Made by a program: the position numbers and the translations under genes. Positions 35,254 through 43,332 of a DNA stretch of 45,236 nt are shown one piece after another (the stretch's first letter is position 1; each line of letters opens with the position of its first letter). The notes beneath the pieces are model-generated. The model searched no databases. It was not told the origin of the DNA and saw only the letters and a program-made list of their open reading frames with translations. The DNA is from Campylobacteraceae bacterium (lineage in GTDB: Bacteria; Campylobacterota; Campylobacteria; Campylobacterales; Sulfurovaceae), in assembly GCA_027080995.1 (NCBI GenBank), contig JALWNT010000067.1, positions 1 through 45,236 on the forward strand. Reading direction: 5' to 3'.

Positions 35254-35259
35254 GCCTTT

Positions 35260-35283
35260 CTCCCCGCTTCTTCCCTCGGGGAG
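35260..35283 (+). terminator. Terminator-like hairpin after the exported protein
   Basis: CTCCCCG and CGGGGAG form a perfect 7-bp stem with a 10-nt loop, starting 6 nt after the stop codon. T-rich but interrupted sequence follows. Confidence 0.45.
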
Positions 35284-35376
35284 GAGTATTGCATTCTTTT
35301 CCCATTCTTTATCTCTTTTACTCCTCCTGTCCCGAAAATCAGTATAATAATATTAGATATTAAAATATAAGGAGAT

Positions 35377-36345
35377 ATGATGAAAAAGATAATTTCACTG
35401 CTGCTGTCCATCGCGTTTTTCGCATCGACTCTTGGCGCCTGGGAGTTGGGGAAATACGGGGATTTCAAATTCGAACGGATGGGTACAAGCAATGTCTGGA
35501 TCATGCACGGTCCGGCGATGGAGCCCAATCGGGAGAACAGGGGCTTTATGAACAACCCCGCTTTCATCGAAGGCAAAAGCGGATTGATCGTCATCGATCC
35601 GGGTGGGAATTACCGTGTCGGCAAAAAGATCCTCGAAGAGATCGAAAAGGTCAGCAAAAAGCCGATCGTGGCCGTGCTGAACACCCACAAACATGGGGAT
35701 CACTGGTTCGCCAACGTCGCGGTAGCCGAGAAGTATCCCAAAGCGGTCTTCTACGCACATCCCAATATGATCAAAGAGGCTAAAGCGGGGGAGGCCGACA
35801 AATGGTACGGAATCCTCCAGCGCCTGAGCGGCAATCTCGAAGGGAGCCGCCCCTACCGCTATCCCGATCACGAGCTGGTCGACGGCCAGACGATCGAAAT
35901 CGACGGGCAGCACTTTCTCATCCTTCATCCCAAAAAAGCCCACACTGATACGGACATCCTGATCGAGCACAAAGAGAGCAATACGCTCTTTCTCGGAGAC
36001 AACGTGATGAAAAACCGCCTCGGAGGTTTCGACTCCAGCTCAAGCATCCTGGGAAACATCGAGCTGCTGGAAGAAATCATGAGAAACGGCCGTTACGCGC
36101 TTTACGTTCCCGGCCACGGCCCCTCCGGAGCGAAGGGGGAGACCGTCGGCCCCTTCCTGCGCTATCTGAAGACTTTGAAAAAATGGGCGCAAAAAGCCTA
36201 CGACAACGACGAAGAGTACTACGTCTACAAGGATCAGGTGACTCGGGAGCTGGGCTCGATCGCCCACTGGGATGCCTACGACCACCAGATGGGCAAGCAC
36301 CTGAGCAAAGTCTATATGGAGATCGAAGAGAAGGATATGGAATAA
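35377..36345 (+). CDS. Exported metallo-beta-lactamase-fold hydrolase
   Basis: The 322-residue precursor has a signal peptide (IISLLLSIAFFASTLGA). The zinc site HKHGDH lies near residue 108, and HPKKAHTDTD, FLGDNVM and PGHGPSG supply the other ligands. The layout is like periplasmic SoxH and related quinoprotein-associated hydrolases, which suggests a sulfur or redox-linked role, but the substrate is unknown. TATAAT lies at 35343-35348 and AAGGAG before the start. Confidence 0.88.
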   Translation: MMKKIISLLLSIAFFASTLGAWELGKYGDFKFERMGTSNVWIMHGPAMEPNRENRGFMNNPAFIEGKSGLIVIDPGGNYRVGKKILEEIEKVSKKPIVAVLNTHKHGDHWFANVAVAEKYPKAVFYAHPNMIKEAKAGEADKWYGILQRLSGNLEGSRPYRYPDHELVDGQTIEIDGQHFLILHPKKAHTDTDILIEHKESNTLFLGDNVMKNRLGGFDSSSSILGNIELLEEIMRNGRYALYVPGHGPSGAKGETVGPFLRYLKTLKKWAQKAYDNDEEYYVYKDQVTRELGSIAHWDAYDHQMGKHLSKVYMEIEEKDME

Positions 36346-36370
36346 GTGTTTTTTCACACCGAAAAAGACT

Positions 36371-36388
36371 CATTTCGCAATCGAAATG
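36371..36388. terminator. Hairpin after the metallo-hydrolase gene
   Basis: CATTTCG-CAAT-CGAAATG is a perfect 7-bp stem 25 nt after the stop codon. A-rich rather than T-rich sequence follows, so terminator function on the plus strand is doubtful. Confidence 0.3.
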
Positions 36389-36476
36389 ATAAAAACAAAA
36401 CGTAACCTGGTAATAACTGATAAAAGATTTTGGTTGAACCGTTTTTTGAGACTTCTTGATTTTCAGAAGAAAACAC

Positions 36477-36482
36477 TATAAT
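36477..36482 (+). promoter_or_regulatory. -10 box of the 616-residue exported protein
   Basis: TATAAT lies 36 nt before the TTG start, with A/T-rich DNA upstream and AAAAGGAG after it. A -35 element is not clear. Confidence 0.4.
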
Positions 36483-36517
36483 TTTTTTAAATTTTTCAGT
36501 GACAAAAGGAGTAACAA

Positions 36518-38368
36518 TTGGGAATATTTCACGATAAAGGGATAGCGAAAGCGGCAGGAAGTATAGCGATCTACGCTTTATTGGTTTCAAACGTTTTTGC
36601 GACGGAGACGACAGACGGTTACGTGAGCATGCGCAGTGCGGCACAGATCAAAAAACTTGTCGCGGGGAAAACTTTCTATTTCGTTGACAACTACGGTCAC
36701 ATCGAGAGCCACGGAATCTGGGAAAAGAGTGTGGACTGGGGGGTCGTTCGCTTCGATGCCAATGCAAGCCATTTGACCTTTCGTGAATTCGGACGGGGAG
36801 GAGAACACGGGACATTGAGTGTCCAGGCGCTTCCCAATGTGCTGAAAATGGTTGACGAGGATGGAGTGGAATACAGTTATCTCGGAGCCGTAAACCGAAA
36901 ATTTCTCGCGTTTGAAGATGAAGGCTATACCCGTCTTTACAAAAAGAAGAGTGATGCCAGAAAATACATTTCGAAACTGCGCAAAGAACAGCGGGGATTC
37001 ACTCCGTCGATGCTCGTCGGAAAAAGCTATGCGGTCGTTTTTACGGATACGTACGCCCATCCGAATGTCAGCTTCGATCGGGATACGGTGACGATCAGTG
37101 AGGGAGGAACGGAGATGAGTTTCCCCTATCGGCTTGAAAAGGGTTTTTTGGTGATCGATGGAGCAAATGGGACGTTCGGAGTTGCTCTGAATAAAAAAAT
37201 GCCGGGCTATTTCGAAGCGAAACTCTATGCGGGAGAGGGGAACTATCAAGACTACACTGATTGGTTCAAGACTCAATACCATCGCGGAGTGGCGGCTTTC
37301 GGAGATGATGCGCATAAACTGGCCAAATATTTGATCCGAAAGGGTCTAATGGGACACAAGGTGACAAGGGACGGACGTATTCTCGGAGAGGTGACAGGGT
37401 ACTGGGAAGCCGACGGTAATGAGTTTAAATTCAGTCTTCCCAAAGGGGAAACTTTGGAGTTTATGTCTTTCCGTCTGGAGGGAGGCAAAATCTTTTTGAA
37501 AGAACATGATCGCAAGAGCTCTTCCATTCGCCTCTACACCGATGCGAATCAGGCGGAGGCTTTCCTCTCGAATCTCAAAGAGGGGGATGAGAATGTGAAT
37601 CCTTTGAGAAGGATACGCGGCAAAAAACTCTATATGAATCAGGCGGTTTCGGAAGAAGAGAAGGCGATCGATGAATTTACTTTTCTGAAAAACGGTAAAG
37701 CGTTCGTCAAAATTTTCAATCCCCATACGGGGAAGATGAGAGTCGAAGATCGCTTCCGCTATCGTGTCAAAGCGGGAAGTCCTCTCATCGTGACGGTGGA
37801 TAAAGATGGTGAGAGAGAGTATCACCGAATCGTGGATCATGGTAAAAACTGGATCGCCGTACGTGAAACGAGCGGAGATATGAGCTATTTCTATACGAAT
37901 CGTCTGGCCGCTTCGGAGGGAATTCTCACGCTGGATGTCGACGGCGAACCGGATTCCCATGAAGTTCCCTATCGTCTGGATACAGGGGAGGTCGATTTCT
38001 ACGATGCACGAGGGATGCCCATCGCGGCTCCTTCCGATGCTTGGGTGCGTCTAACCGCCCGCAATGATAAGGGTGAATACGATTGGAGTACCCGTATGAG
38101 CTGCAAAGTCCAACCCAATGGGCGCTTCAACGACTACTGCTTCATTCATGCAGAGGATCGTGCATTCTGGGATCGTGTACTCTCGGATCCAGACCGGCTC
38201 TATCAGATCGTTGTTTTCCGCAATCATATCGAACCGCAGAAGGACAATTGGGATTGCGGGGAGGATGTCTACAAGTATGTCGGACAGGATCTTACTCAAG
38301 ACAACTGGCGTCAGATCGTGGTGACTCCGGATGATTATCAGGATCGCAGTTTTGAGCAGTGTCGGTAG
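36518..38368 (+). CDS. Large exported modular protein of unknown function
   Basis: The 616-residue protein begins with an atypical signal sequence (AAGSIAIYALLVSNVFA). The rest appears to be about four similar beta-rich modules of 100-120 residues, each opening with a GK-x-x-Y/F phrase (AGKTFYFVD, VGKSYAVVF, RGKKLYMN) and closing with an R/K-L-Y phrase (TRLYKKKSD, AKLYAGEGN, IRLYTDAN). The C-terminal region adds Cys residues (MSCKVQPN, DYCFIH, WDCGED, EQCR). No family is recognised; the module form recalls small beta-barrel or lipocalin-like proteins. TTG start with AAGGAG 7 nt upstream. Single gene. Confidence 0.8.
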   Translation: MGIFHDKGIAKAAGSIAIYALLVSNVFATETTDGYVSMRSAAQIKKLVAGKTFYFVDNYGHIESHGIWEKSVDWGVVRFDANASHLTFREFGRGGEHGTLSVQALPNVLKMVDEDGVEYSYLGAVNRKFLAFEDEGYTRLYKKKSDARKYISKLRKEQRGFTPSMLVGKSYAVVFTDTYAHPNVSFDRDTVTISEGGTEMSFPYRLEKGFLVIDGANGTFGVALNKKMPGYFEAKLYAGEGNYQDYTDWFKTQYHRGVAAFGDDAHKLAKYLIRKGLMGHKVTRDGRILGEVTGYWEADGNEFKFSLPKGETLEFMSFRLEGGKIFLKEHDRKSSSIRLYTDANQAEAFLSNLKEGDENVNPLRRIRGKKLYMNQAVSEEEKAIDEFTFLKNGKAFVKIFNPHTGKMRVEDRFRYRVKAGSPLIVTVDKDGEREYHRIVDHGKNWIAVRETSGDMSYFYTNRLAASEGILTLDVDGEPDSHEVPYRLDTGEVDFYDARGMPIAAPSDAWVRLTARNDKGEYDWSTRMSCKVQPNGRFNDYCFIHAEDRAFWDRVLSDPDRLYQIVVFRNHIEPQKDNWDCGEDVYKYVGQDLTQDNWRQIVVTPDDYQDRSFEQCR

Positions 38369-38464
38369 AGGACGATCATTATCCCCGGAGGGCAACTTTC
38401 TGAAGGAAAGAAGTCCAATGTGGATGATAATGAAAATGAATTAGGTAACAATTTTTTATAAAAA

Positions 38465-38941
38465 TCAATAAATAATCTTATCCTCTTTTTCTTCCCAAAA
38501 TTCAAGCACTGCACTGCAGTCGGGTAATGGCTGCCGGACGAAAGGAATCGGATCGGGACGTTTCCCGGTGATGATTTCGGTAATGAACGCATCGTCGAAA
38601 CCCGCCTCTGCGGCCTGGGCTTTGGTATTGCAGTAGACGACCCGCTCCAGATGGGCCCAATGGATCGCCGAAAAGCACATGGGGCAGGGTTCTCCCGTAC
38701 AGTAGAGCGTGCAGCCCGTGAGGTGAAAGCGCCCCAGGATCCTGCCCGCTTCCCGGATCGCCAGGATTTCGGCATGAGCGGTAGGGTCGTTGCGTCGGAG
38801 CACTTCATTATGGGCGACGGCGACGATCTCACCTTCATAGACGATGACCGCTCCGAAAGGGCCTCCGTGGCCTGCGGCCACTCCCTTGTGCGCTTCCTGC
38901 GCCGCCAGATGCAGATAGTTTTCGATTTTTTCTTCTTTCAT
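38465..38941 (-). CDS. guaD: GuaD-like nucleoside/guanine deaminase
   Basis: The 158-residue enzyme has the cytidine-deaminase-fold zinc signatures TAHAEI (with the catalytic Glu) and PCPMC. GGPFGAVIV near the start and a C-terminal GFDDAFI place it closest to GuaD-type guanine deaminases rather than TadA tRNA deaminases. It would convert guanine to xanthine. It is a single gene, with adenine deaminase (ade) about 1 kb away; together they suggest purine-base salvage or use. Confidence 0.88.
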   Translation of the reverse strand: MKEEKIENYLHLAAQEAHKGVAAGHGGPFGAVIVYEGEIVAVAHNEVLRRNDPTAHAEILAIREAGRILGRFHLTGCTLYCTGEPCPMCFSAIHWAHLERVVYCNTKAQAAEAGFDDAFITEIITGKRPDPIPFVRQPLPDCSAVLEFWEEKEDKIIY

Positions 38942-39125
38942 GAAAGTATTATAGCTTTTGTGGGTTGGACAAATGAAGTCGATTTGCTTCGTTGTTCGCT
39001 GTTGGCGAAGAATAGGGATAGCCTTTTCAACCCAGGGAACATGAAGTGCGAAGATGCGTTACTCCACAAACGGTTCACTTTTTTGTTTTAAAGTGTCGTT
39101 ATCTCATAGGACAAAGGAGTCAACA

Positions 39126-39632
39126 ATGAAAATGAAAAAGAAAACGATTGCTTGGATGGCAATGATCCTTTCGGTCTCCGCATTCGGAGGAAGCATCAGC
39201 TGGGATGAAACTGTGCAAGTGACACGGAGTGTGCCGGTCTATCGTGATGTGACGATCCGGACACCCTATCAGGTCTGCTGGAGACGATGCGTTCCGGTGG
39301 TCTATCGAAACGGTGTCGAGGAGCCTGTAGCCGCAATCATCGGCGGAGTTGCCGGAGGGGTGATCGGTCATCAGATCGGCAAAGGAAGAGGTCGAGACGC
39401 CGCGACTATAGGAGGCGCTGCGGTAGGAGCGTTGGTCGGGGCCAATTTGGCGGAGTCGAATCGTGGAAGCGACTGTGTCGTGCGCCGTGTCTGTCGGACC
39501 CGTTATCACGTACGAAAGGAGTGCCGACTGGTACGTTATCGAAACATTGCCTGGTACAAAGGGCACAAAATCGTCAAATGGAGCAAGAAGCCGCTGAAGA
39601 AAATCGTATTGCATCTACAGGTTAGCTATTGA
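39126..39632 (+). CDS. Glycine-zipper 2TM envelope protein
   Basis: The 168-residue protein has a signal peptide (TIAWMAMILSVSAFG), then a Cys pair in CWRRC, a glycine zipper (AAIIGGVAGGVIGHQIGKG, followed by ATIGGAAVGALVG) and a basic, Cys-containing tail (RRVCRTRYHVRKECRLV). This is the 17-kDa surface-antigen/YgdR-like form of outer-membrane-associated proteins, but no lipobox Cys is seen. Its role is unknown. ATG 39126 follows AAAGGAG by 6 nt. Confidence 0.85.
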   Translation: MKMKKKTIAWMAMILSVSAFGGSISWDETVQVTRSVPVYRDVTIRTPYQVCWRRCVPVVYRNGVEEPVAAIIGGVAGGVIGHQIGKGRGRDAATIGGAAVGALVGANLAESNRGSDCVVRRVCRTRYHVRKECRLVRYRNIAWYKGHKIVKWSKKPLKKIVLHLQVSY

Positions 39633-39685
39633 GTGTATGTTCGTTTTTTTGTCGTTCGTTTTTCGTTTGTTTGGAGTCCCGTATA

Positions 39686-39733
39686 GGGGATGCGGAAACC
39701 CTATGCCTTTAGGCGGGAGGGAGAAAAATCCCC
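39686..39733. other. Nested hairpin, possible mobile-element end
   Basis: GGGGAT (39686-39691) pairs with ATCCCC (39728-39733). Inside, CCCT/AGGG (39699-39702, 39718-39721) and GCC/GGC (39705-39707, 39712-39714) form a hairpin around TTTA. This resembles the end hairpins of IS200/IS605-like elements, but no transposase or tnpB gene is present, so the origin is uncertain. Confidence 0.4.
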
Positions 39734-39827
39734 GAAAGTTTCATGACAATGATCGAAAATTTGGGGGTGTGTACAAATATTTTCGAAGTGTGGGGTCGCC
39801 ATTTTGCCCAACTCCAGGTGCGACAAT

Positions 39828-39857
39828 CGTCATTCCGGCGAAAGCCGGAATCCAGGG
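39828..39857. repeat. Dispersed hairpin element, single-arm copy D
   Basis: CGTC is followed by ATTCCGGC-GAAA-GCCGGAAT, a perfect 8-bp stem with a GAAA loop, then CCAGGG. It matches arm 1 of copies A-C but with a shortened loop and no second arm. Confidence 0.7.
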
Positions 39858-39860
39858 ATT

Positions 39861-39895
39861 CGGTGGTTTCGAAGCCACCGGCTATTAGTCGGTGG
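39861..39895. other. Two mutually exclusive hairpins beside the ade stop codon
   Basis: CGGTGG (39861-39866), CCACCG (39875-39880) and CGGTGG (39890-39895) follow one another, so the middle segment can pair with either neighbour. This lies 7 nt from the end of the adenine deaminase gene on the other strand, in a 269-nt gap with no gene I can support. Confidence 0.55.
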
Positions 39896-39901
39896 AGCCG
39901 T

Positions 39902-41518
39902 TCACATTATATTGGTACTCTCCCGGCAGGGAGAAATGAAGTGAAATTCCCGGCCGTCGAAGAGGCCGCGGTCGCTGAGCTTGATCTCGGGAATGACGAG
40001 GAGCGCCATAAACGAGAGGGTCATAAAGGGGGCGCTCAGGGGTGAGCCGAGCTCTTCGCGGACAAAGCGGTCGATGGTGGCGTAGCTTGCGGCCGTTTCG
40101 TCGCCGGAGCGGTCGCTCATCAGACCGGCGATGGGCAGAGGCAGGTGGAGTCGGCGGCTGGGGCCTACGGCGGCGATGCCTCCCCGGGAGCGGATGACGA
40201 GGTTGGCGGCCTGGGCCATACTCTCGTCGTCGCAGCCGACGACTACGACGTTGTGGGAGTCGTGGGCGACACTGGAGGCGATGGCCCCCTCTCTCAGGCC
40301 GAAACCCCGGATATGGGCCAGGCCCCGGACGGGGAGGTTTTCGTAGCGGTTGATGACGGCGATTTTGAGGAGGTCGTCGGGATGGGCCGCTTCGGTAGCG
40401 AGCTCCTCTTTGGTGATTAGCTGGTGATCGAGGGCGTGGATCACCTCCATCGTTTCGCAATGGGGGAGACGGAAATCCTCCGCCTTTTTTTCGGAGGCGG
40501 CGAAGCGGTTGGGGGTGGGATCGGGGTGGCGCCCGATCAGAGTTTCTCCGTCGCGGTAGACGCACTCCCCTTTGATCCAGGTTTGGCGGACGGTGAAGCT
40601 CGTGAGATTCTCCACGAGGATAAAATCGGCGAAGTCACCGCTGCGCAGCCGCCCGACGGGGAGGCGGTAGTGCTCCACCGGGTGGCGGCAGGCGATGCCC
40701 AGGACGTCGTAGAGATCGTAGCCCAGCGCCACGGCGCGGCGGACGAGGGCGTCGATGTGCTCTCTTTGCAGGTCGTCGGGGTGGCGGTCGTCGCTGCAAA
40801 ACATCAGGCGATCGGGATATTCGGCGATCAACGGGTGCAGCGCGTCGAAGTTTTTCGCCGCCGAGCCTTCGCGGATCAGGATCTTCATCCCTTTTTCGAT
40901 CTTCTCTTTGGCTTCGTCGTACTCGTAGGATTCGTGGTCGGTCTGGATCCCGGCGGCGATGTAGCGCTCGAGGTCTGCCCCCCGTAGTCCGGGGCAGTGG
41001 CCGTCGACGGGGAGATTCCGCTTCTTCGCTTCGGCGATCTTGGCCAGCATATCGGGATCATTGGCGATGACGCCGGGGAAGTTCATCACTTCGCTCAGGT
41101 AGCCGACCTCCGCTTTGTCGAGGAGGGCGGCGATATTGTCGGGGCTGAGGGTGGCGCCGTTGGTCTCGAAGGGGGTCGCCGGTACGCAGGGCGACGCTCC
41201 GAAGCAGATATGAAAAGGCACCTTGCGGGCGCTCTCTATCATAAAATCCACCCCGGGGATCCCCAGGACGTTGGCGATCTCGTGGGGGTCGCTGACGGTG
41301 GCGACGGTCCCGTGACGCACCGCCAGACGGGCGAACTCCGCGGGGGGGAGCATCGAGCTTTCTATGTGGATGTGGGCGTCGATGAAGCCGGGGAGCAGAT
41401 AGCCTTCGACCTCCCGGCCGAGGGGAGTGACCTTTCGGATCCTTTCTCCGTTGATCATCAAAGCCACGGGGTCGATGCGTCGCCGATCGATGTCGACGAG
41501 ATTGCCTTCGATGGTCAT
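39902..41518 (-). CDS. ade: Adenine deaminase
   Basis: The 538-residue enzyme hydrolyses adenine to hypoxanthine and ammonia. It shows the amidohydrolase metal site DAHIHIESS near residue 47, HGTVATVSDPHEIANVLG, DGHCPGL, and the C-terminal part with AHDSHNVVVVGCDDESM and GGIAAVG, which are typical of Ade. The length is near the usual 550-600. It is divergent from the vapBC unit. Confidence 0.95.
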   Translation of the reverse strand: MTIEGNLVDIDRRRIDPVALMINGERIRKVTPLGREVEGYLLPGFIDAHIHIESSMLPPAEFARLAVRHGTVATVSDPHEIANVLGIPGVDFMIESARKVPFHICFGASPCVPATPFETNGATLSPDNIAALLDKAEVGYLSEVMNFPGVIANDPDMLAKIAEAKKRNLPVDGHCPGLRGADLERYIAAGIQTDHESYEYDEAKEKIEKGMKILIREGSAAKNFDALHPLIAEYPDRLMFCSDDRHPDDLQREHIDALVRRAVALGYDLYDVLGIACRHPVEHYRLPVGRLRSGDFADFILVENLTSFTVRQTWIKGECVYRDGETLIGRHPDPTPNRFAASEKKAEDFRLPHCETMEVIHALDHQLITKEELATEAAHPDDLLKIAVINRYENLPVRGLAHIRGFGLREGAIASSVAHDSHNVVVVGCDDESMAQAANLVIRSRGGIAAVGPSRRLHLPLPIAGLMSDRSGDETAASYATIDRFVREELGSPLSAPFMTLSFMALLVIPEIKLSDRGLFDGREFHFISPCRESTNIM

Positions 41519-41601
41519 TCTGCTCTCCTTTCATCACATTTCAAGGTTCTCTACACTATAACATTTTCACTTGATGATTCAGGCGATTGCGAACGATTCT
41601 C

Positions 41602-41639
41602 TTGACAAAAACCCCTGTTTGTAATACGATTTGTCATAC
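41602..41639 (+). promoter_or_regulatory. vapBC promoter with direct-repeat operator
   Basis: TTGACA (41602-41607) and TACGAT (41625-41630) are separated by 17 nt. Two direct repeats TTTGTAATAC and TTTGTCATAC start 12 nt apart (41618-41627, 41630-41639), covering the -10 region and start site. This suits autoregulation by a ribbon-helix-helix antitoxin. GAAAGGAG precedes ATG 41658. Confidence 0.75.
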
Positions 41640-41657
41640 ACATAGAAAGGAGCCGCT

Positions 41658-41906
41658 ATGCTGACCGTCAGACTTTCGCAAGAGATGGAGCGAAAAATCG
41701 ACGAAGAAGCCCGGTATCGTCGCAGCACGAAAACGGAAGTGGTCAAAGAGGCATTGGACCTTTATTTCCGCCGCAAAGAGCAGCAATTTTCGCCCTTTGA
41801 ACTGGGAGAGGATCTGTTCGGACGCTACGGAAGCGGCCGGAAAGACAACTCCACCCGCTACAAAGAGCGGCTCAAAGAGAAAATCGCCGGGAAAACGGGC
41901 CGATGA
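41658..41906 (+). CDS. vapB: Ribbon-helix-helix antitoxin (VapB-like)
   Basis: The 82-residue protein has a short beta strand (MLTVRLSQEM) followed by two helices (ERKIDEEARYRRST, TEVVKEALDLYF), the ribbon-helix-helix DNA-binding form. The charged C-terminal half (ELGEDLFGRYGSG) would wrap the toxin. It overlaps the PIN toxin gene as ATGA, and direct-repeat operators lie at its promoter, so autorepression with the toxin is likely. Confidence 0.88.
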   Translation: MLTVRLSQEMERKIDEEARYRRSTKTEVVKEALDLYFRRKEQQFSPFELGEDLFGRYGSGRKDNSTRYKERLKEKIAGKTGR

Positions 41907-42316
41907 GGCGTGTGCTCATCGACAGCGGGCCGTTGATCGCCCTTTTTGACCGCAGCGACCGCTACCACGAAAGGGTTCTGGGTTTTCTGAGAAATTTCGA
42001 GGGTGAGCTTGTGAGCAGTTGGCCGGTGCTGACCGAAGTGAGCCATATGCTCGATTTTAACTTGCAGGTGCAAGTCGACTTTTTGGAATGGGTCCATCGG
42101 GGGGCGATCGAACTGCCGGAAATCGGCCGGGATGAATTGGGCGGCTTGATCGAAATGATGCGCCATTACACCGACGTCCCGATGGATCTCGCCGATGCGA
42201 CACTGGTCTATTTGGCCCATCGGGAGAAAATCGAAGAGATTATCAGCATCGACAGCGATTTTTCCATTTACCGAACTCTCAAAAAGCGATTTGTTCGCAA
42301 CATACTTCCCCACTGA
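41903..42316 (+). CDS. vapC: PIN-domain ribonuclease toxin (VapC-like)
   Basis: The 137-residue protein has the PIN acidic residues: D7 in LIDSGP, the Glu of LTEVSHML near 45, and Asp residues in DLADATL and SIDSDF. VapC toxins cut tRNA or rRNA. The family and the 4-nt overlap with the antitoxin gene are clear; the RNA target cannot be read. lipA begins 10 nt downstream, so the toxin gene may carry lipA transcription. Confidence 0.9.
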   Translation: MRRVLIDSGPLIALFDRSDRYHERVLGFLRNFEGELVSSWPVLTEVSHMLDFNLQVQVDFLEWVHRGAIELPEIGRDELGGLIEMMRHYTDVPMDLADATLVYLAHREKIEEIISIDSDFSIYRTLKKRFVRNILPH

Positions 42317-42319
42317 CGA

Positions 42320-42339
42320 GTGACCAATGACCAATGACC
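42320..42339. repeat. 7-bp direct repeat over the lipA start
   Basis: GTGACCA, ATGACCA and ATGACCA follow in tandem, starting at 42320, 42327 and 42334. Each contains a possible start codon in a different frame; only the one at 42327 is in frame with lipA. Confidence 0.7.
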
Positions 42340-43190
42340 AATTCTATAAACCCCGCGTCAAAGCCCCCGATCCGGCTCTGATCGAGCGGACCGATACCGT
42401 GCTGCACCGCCACCGTCTCACCACCGTTTGCGAGGAGAGCGCCTGCCCGAACCGGGCGGAGTGCTACGCCAGGGGGACGGCGACCTTTATGATCCTGGGG
42501 GATACCTGCACCCGGGCTTGCCGTTTCTGCAACGTCAAGACGGGTCGCGGGGCGCCGCCCGATCCCGAGGAGCCGGGGCGGATAGCCGCGGCGGTGCGGG
42601 ACCTGGGGCTGCGCTACGTCGTCGTCACCTCCGTGGACCGGGACGATCTGGGCGATTACGGCTCCGGGCACTTCGCCGCGGTGGTGGAGGCGATCCGCCG
42701 AGAGGCGCCGGGGGTGAAGATCGAGCTGCTTACTCCCGATTTCCGGGGTGAGCGCGAAGCGCTCGATACCGTCATCGCCGCGGCACCCGACAAACTGGCC
42801 CACAACGAAGAGACGGTGCGGCGTCTCTCGCCCACGGTGCGGCCCCAGAGCGACTACGACCGCTCTCTCGCGGTGTTGCGCTACTACGCCGAGCGCTTCG
42901 ACGGCCCGGTCAAAAGCTCGCTGATGGCGGGGCTGGGGGAGAGTGAGGAGGAGTTGGTCCGCACGATGGGCGATCTCTATGCGGCGGGGGTGCGGGAGTT
43001 GACCCTCGGGCAGTATCTGCAACCGACCCCCCGGCACGCTCCCGTCGTGCGCTACCATCCGCCGGAGTTCTTCGACCGGATGAAAACGGCCGCCCTGGAG
43101 CTGGGCTTCGAGGCCGTCGCTTCCGGGGTTCTGGTGCGCAGCTCCTACTACGCCGAGCGCCTCGGCACTCCATCGGGCGTAAAAAAATAA
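42327..43190 (+). CDS. lipA: Lipoyl synthase
   Basis: The 287-residue radical-SAM enzyme inserts two sulfurs into protein-bound octanoate to make lipoyl groups. Both clusters are visible: the auxiliary cluster motif in CEESACPNRAEC, and the radical-SAM CTRACRFC. The C-terminal RSSYYAE with its conserved serine is present. Length is normal. The start ATG lies in a 7-bp repeat and lacks a clear ribosome site, which suggests coupling to vapC translation just upstream. Confidence 0.96.
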   Translation: MTNDQFYKPRVKAPDPALIERTDTVLHRHRLTTVCEESACPNRAECYARGTATFMILGDTCTRACRFCNVKTGRGAPPDPEEPGRIAAAVRDLGLRYVVVTSVDRDDLGDYGSGHFAAVVEAIRREAPGVKIELLTPDFRGEREALDTVIAAAPDKLAHNEETVRRLSPTVRPQSDYDRSLAVLRYYAERFDGPVKSSLMAGLGESEEELVRTMGDLYAAGVRELTLGQYLQPTPRHAPVVRYHPPEFFDRMKTAALELGFEAVASGVLVRSSYYAERLGTPSGVKK

Positions 43191-43238
43191 CAAGACAATC
43201 CAAAAAACCGTCAAGATGTGACCTAGGTTAACATTCAT

Positions 43239-43259
43239 TTGACAAGAAATCGCTACAAT
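43239..43259 (+). promoter_or_regulatory. Possible promoter of the beta-CASP RNase gene
   Basis: TTGACA (43239-43244) lies near TACAAT (43254-43259), but their spacing is too short for one promoter. TATTCA about 16 nt after TTGACA is an alternative -10. Evidence is partial. Confidence 0.35.
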
Positions 43260-43332
43260 TTATTCATCAGGCGGGTCGAAAAGCCGACGGCGGTGATTCG
43301 ACTCAATCAAAAAAATGAAAGGCGGTAGAGAA

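Noticed and set aside
39637-39888. 83-codon plus-strand frame after the glycine-zipper gene
   Set aside because: The frame is made of the nested hairpin and the repeat element copy D, so it is unlikely to be translated.
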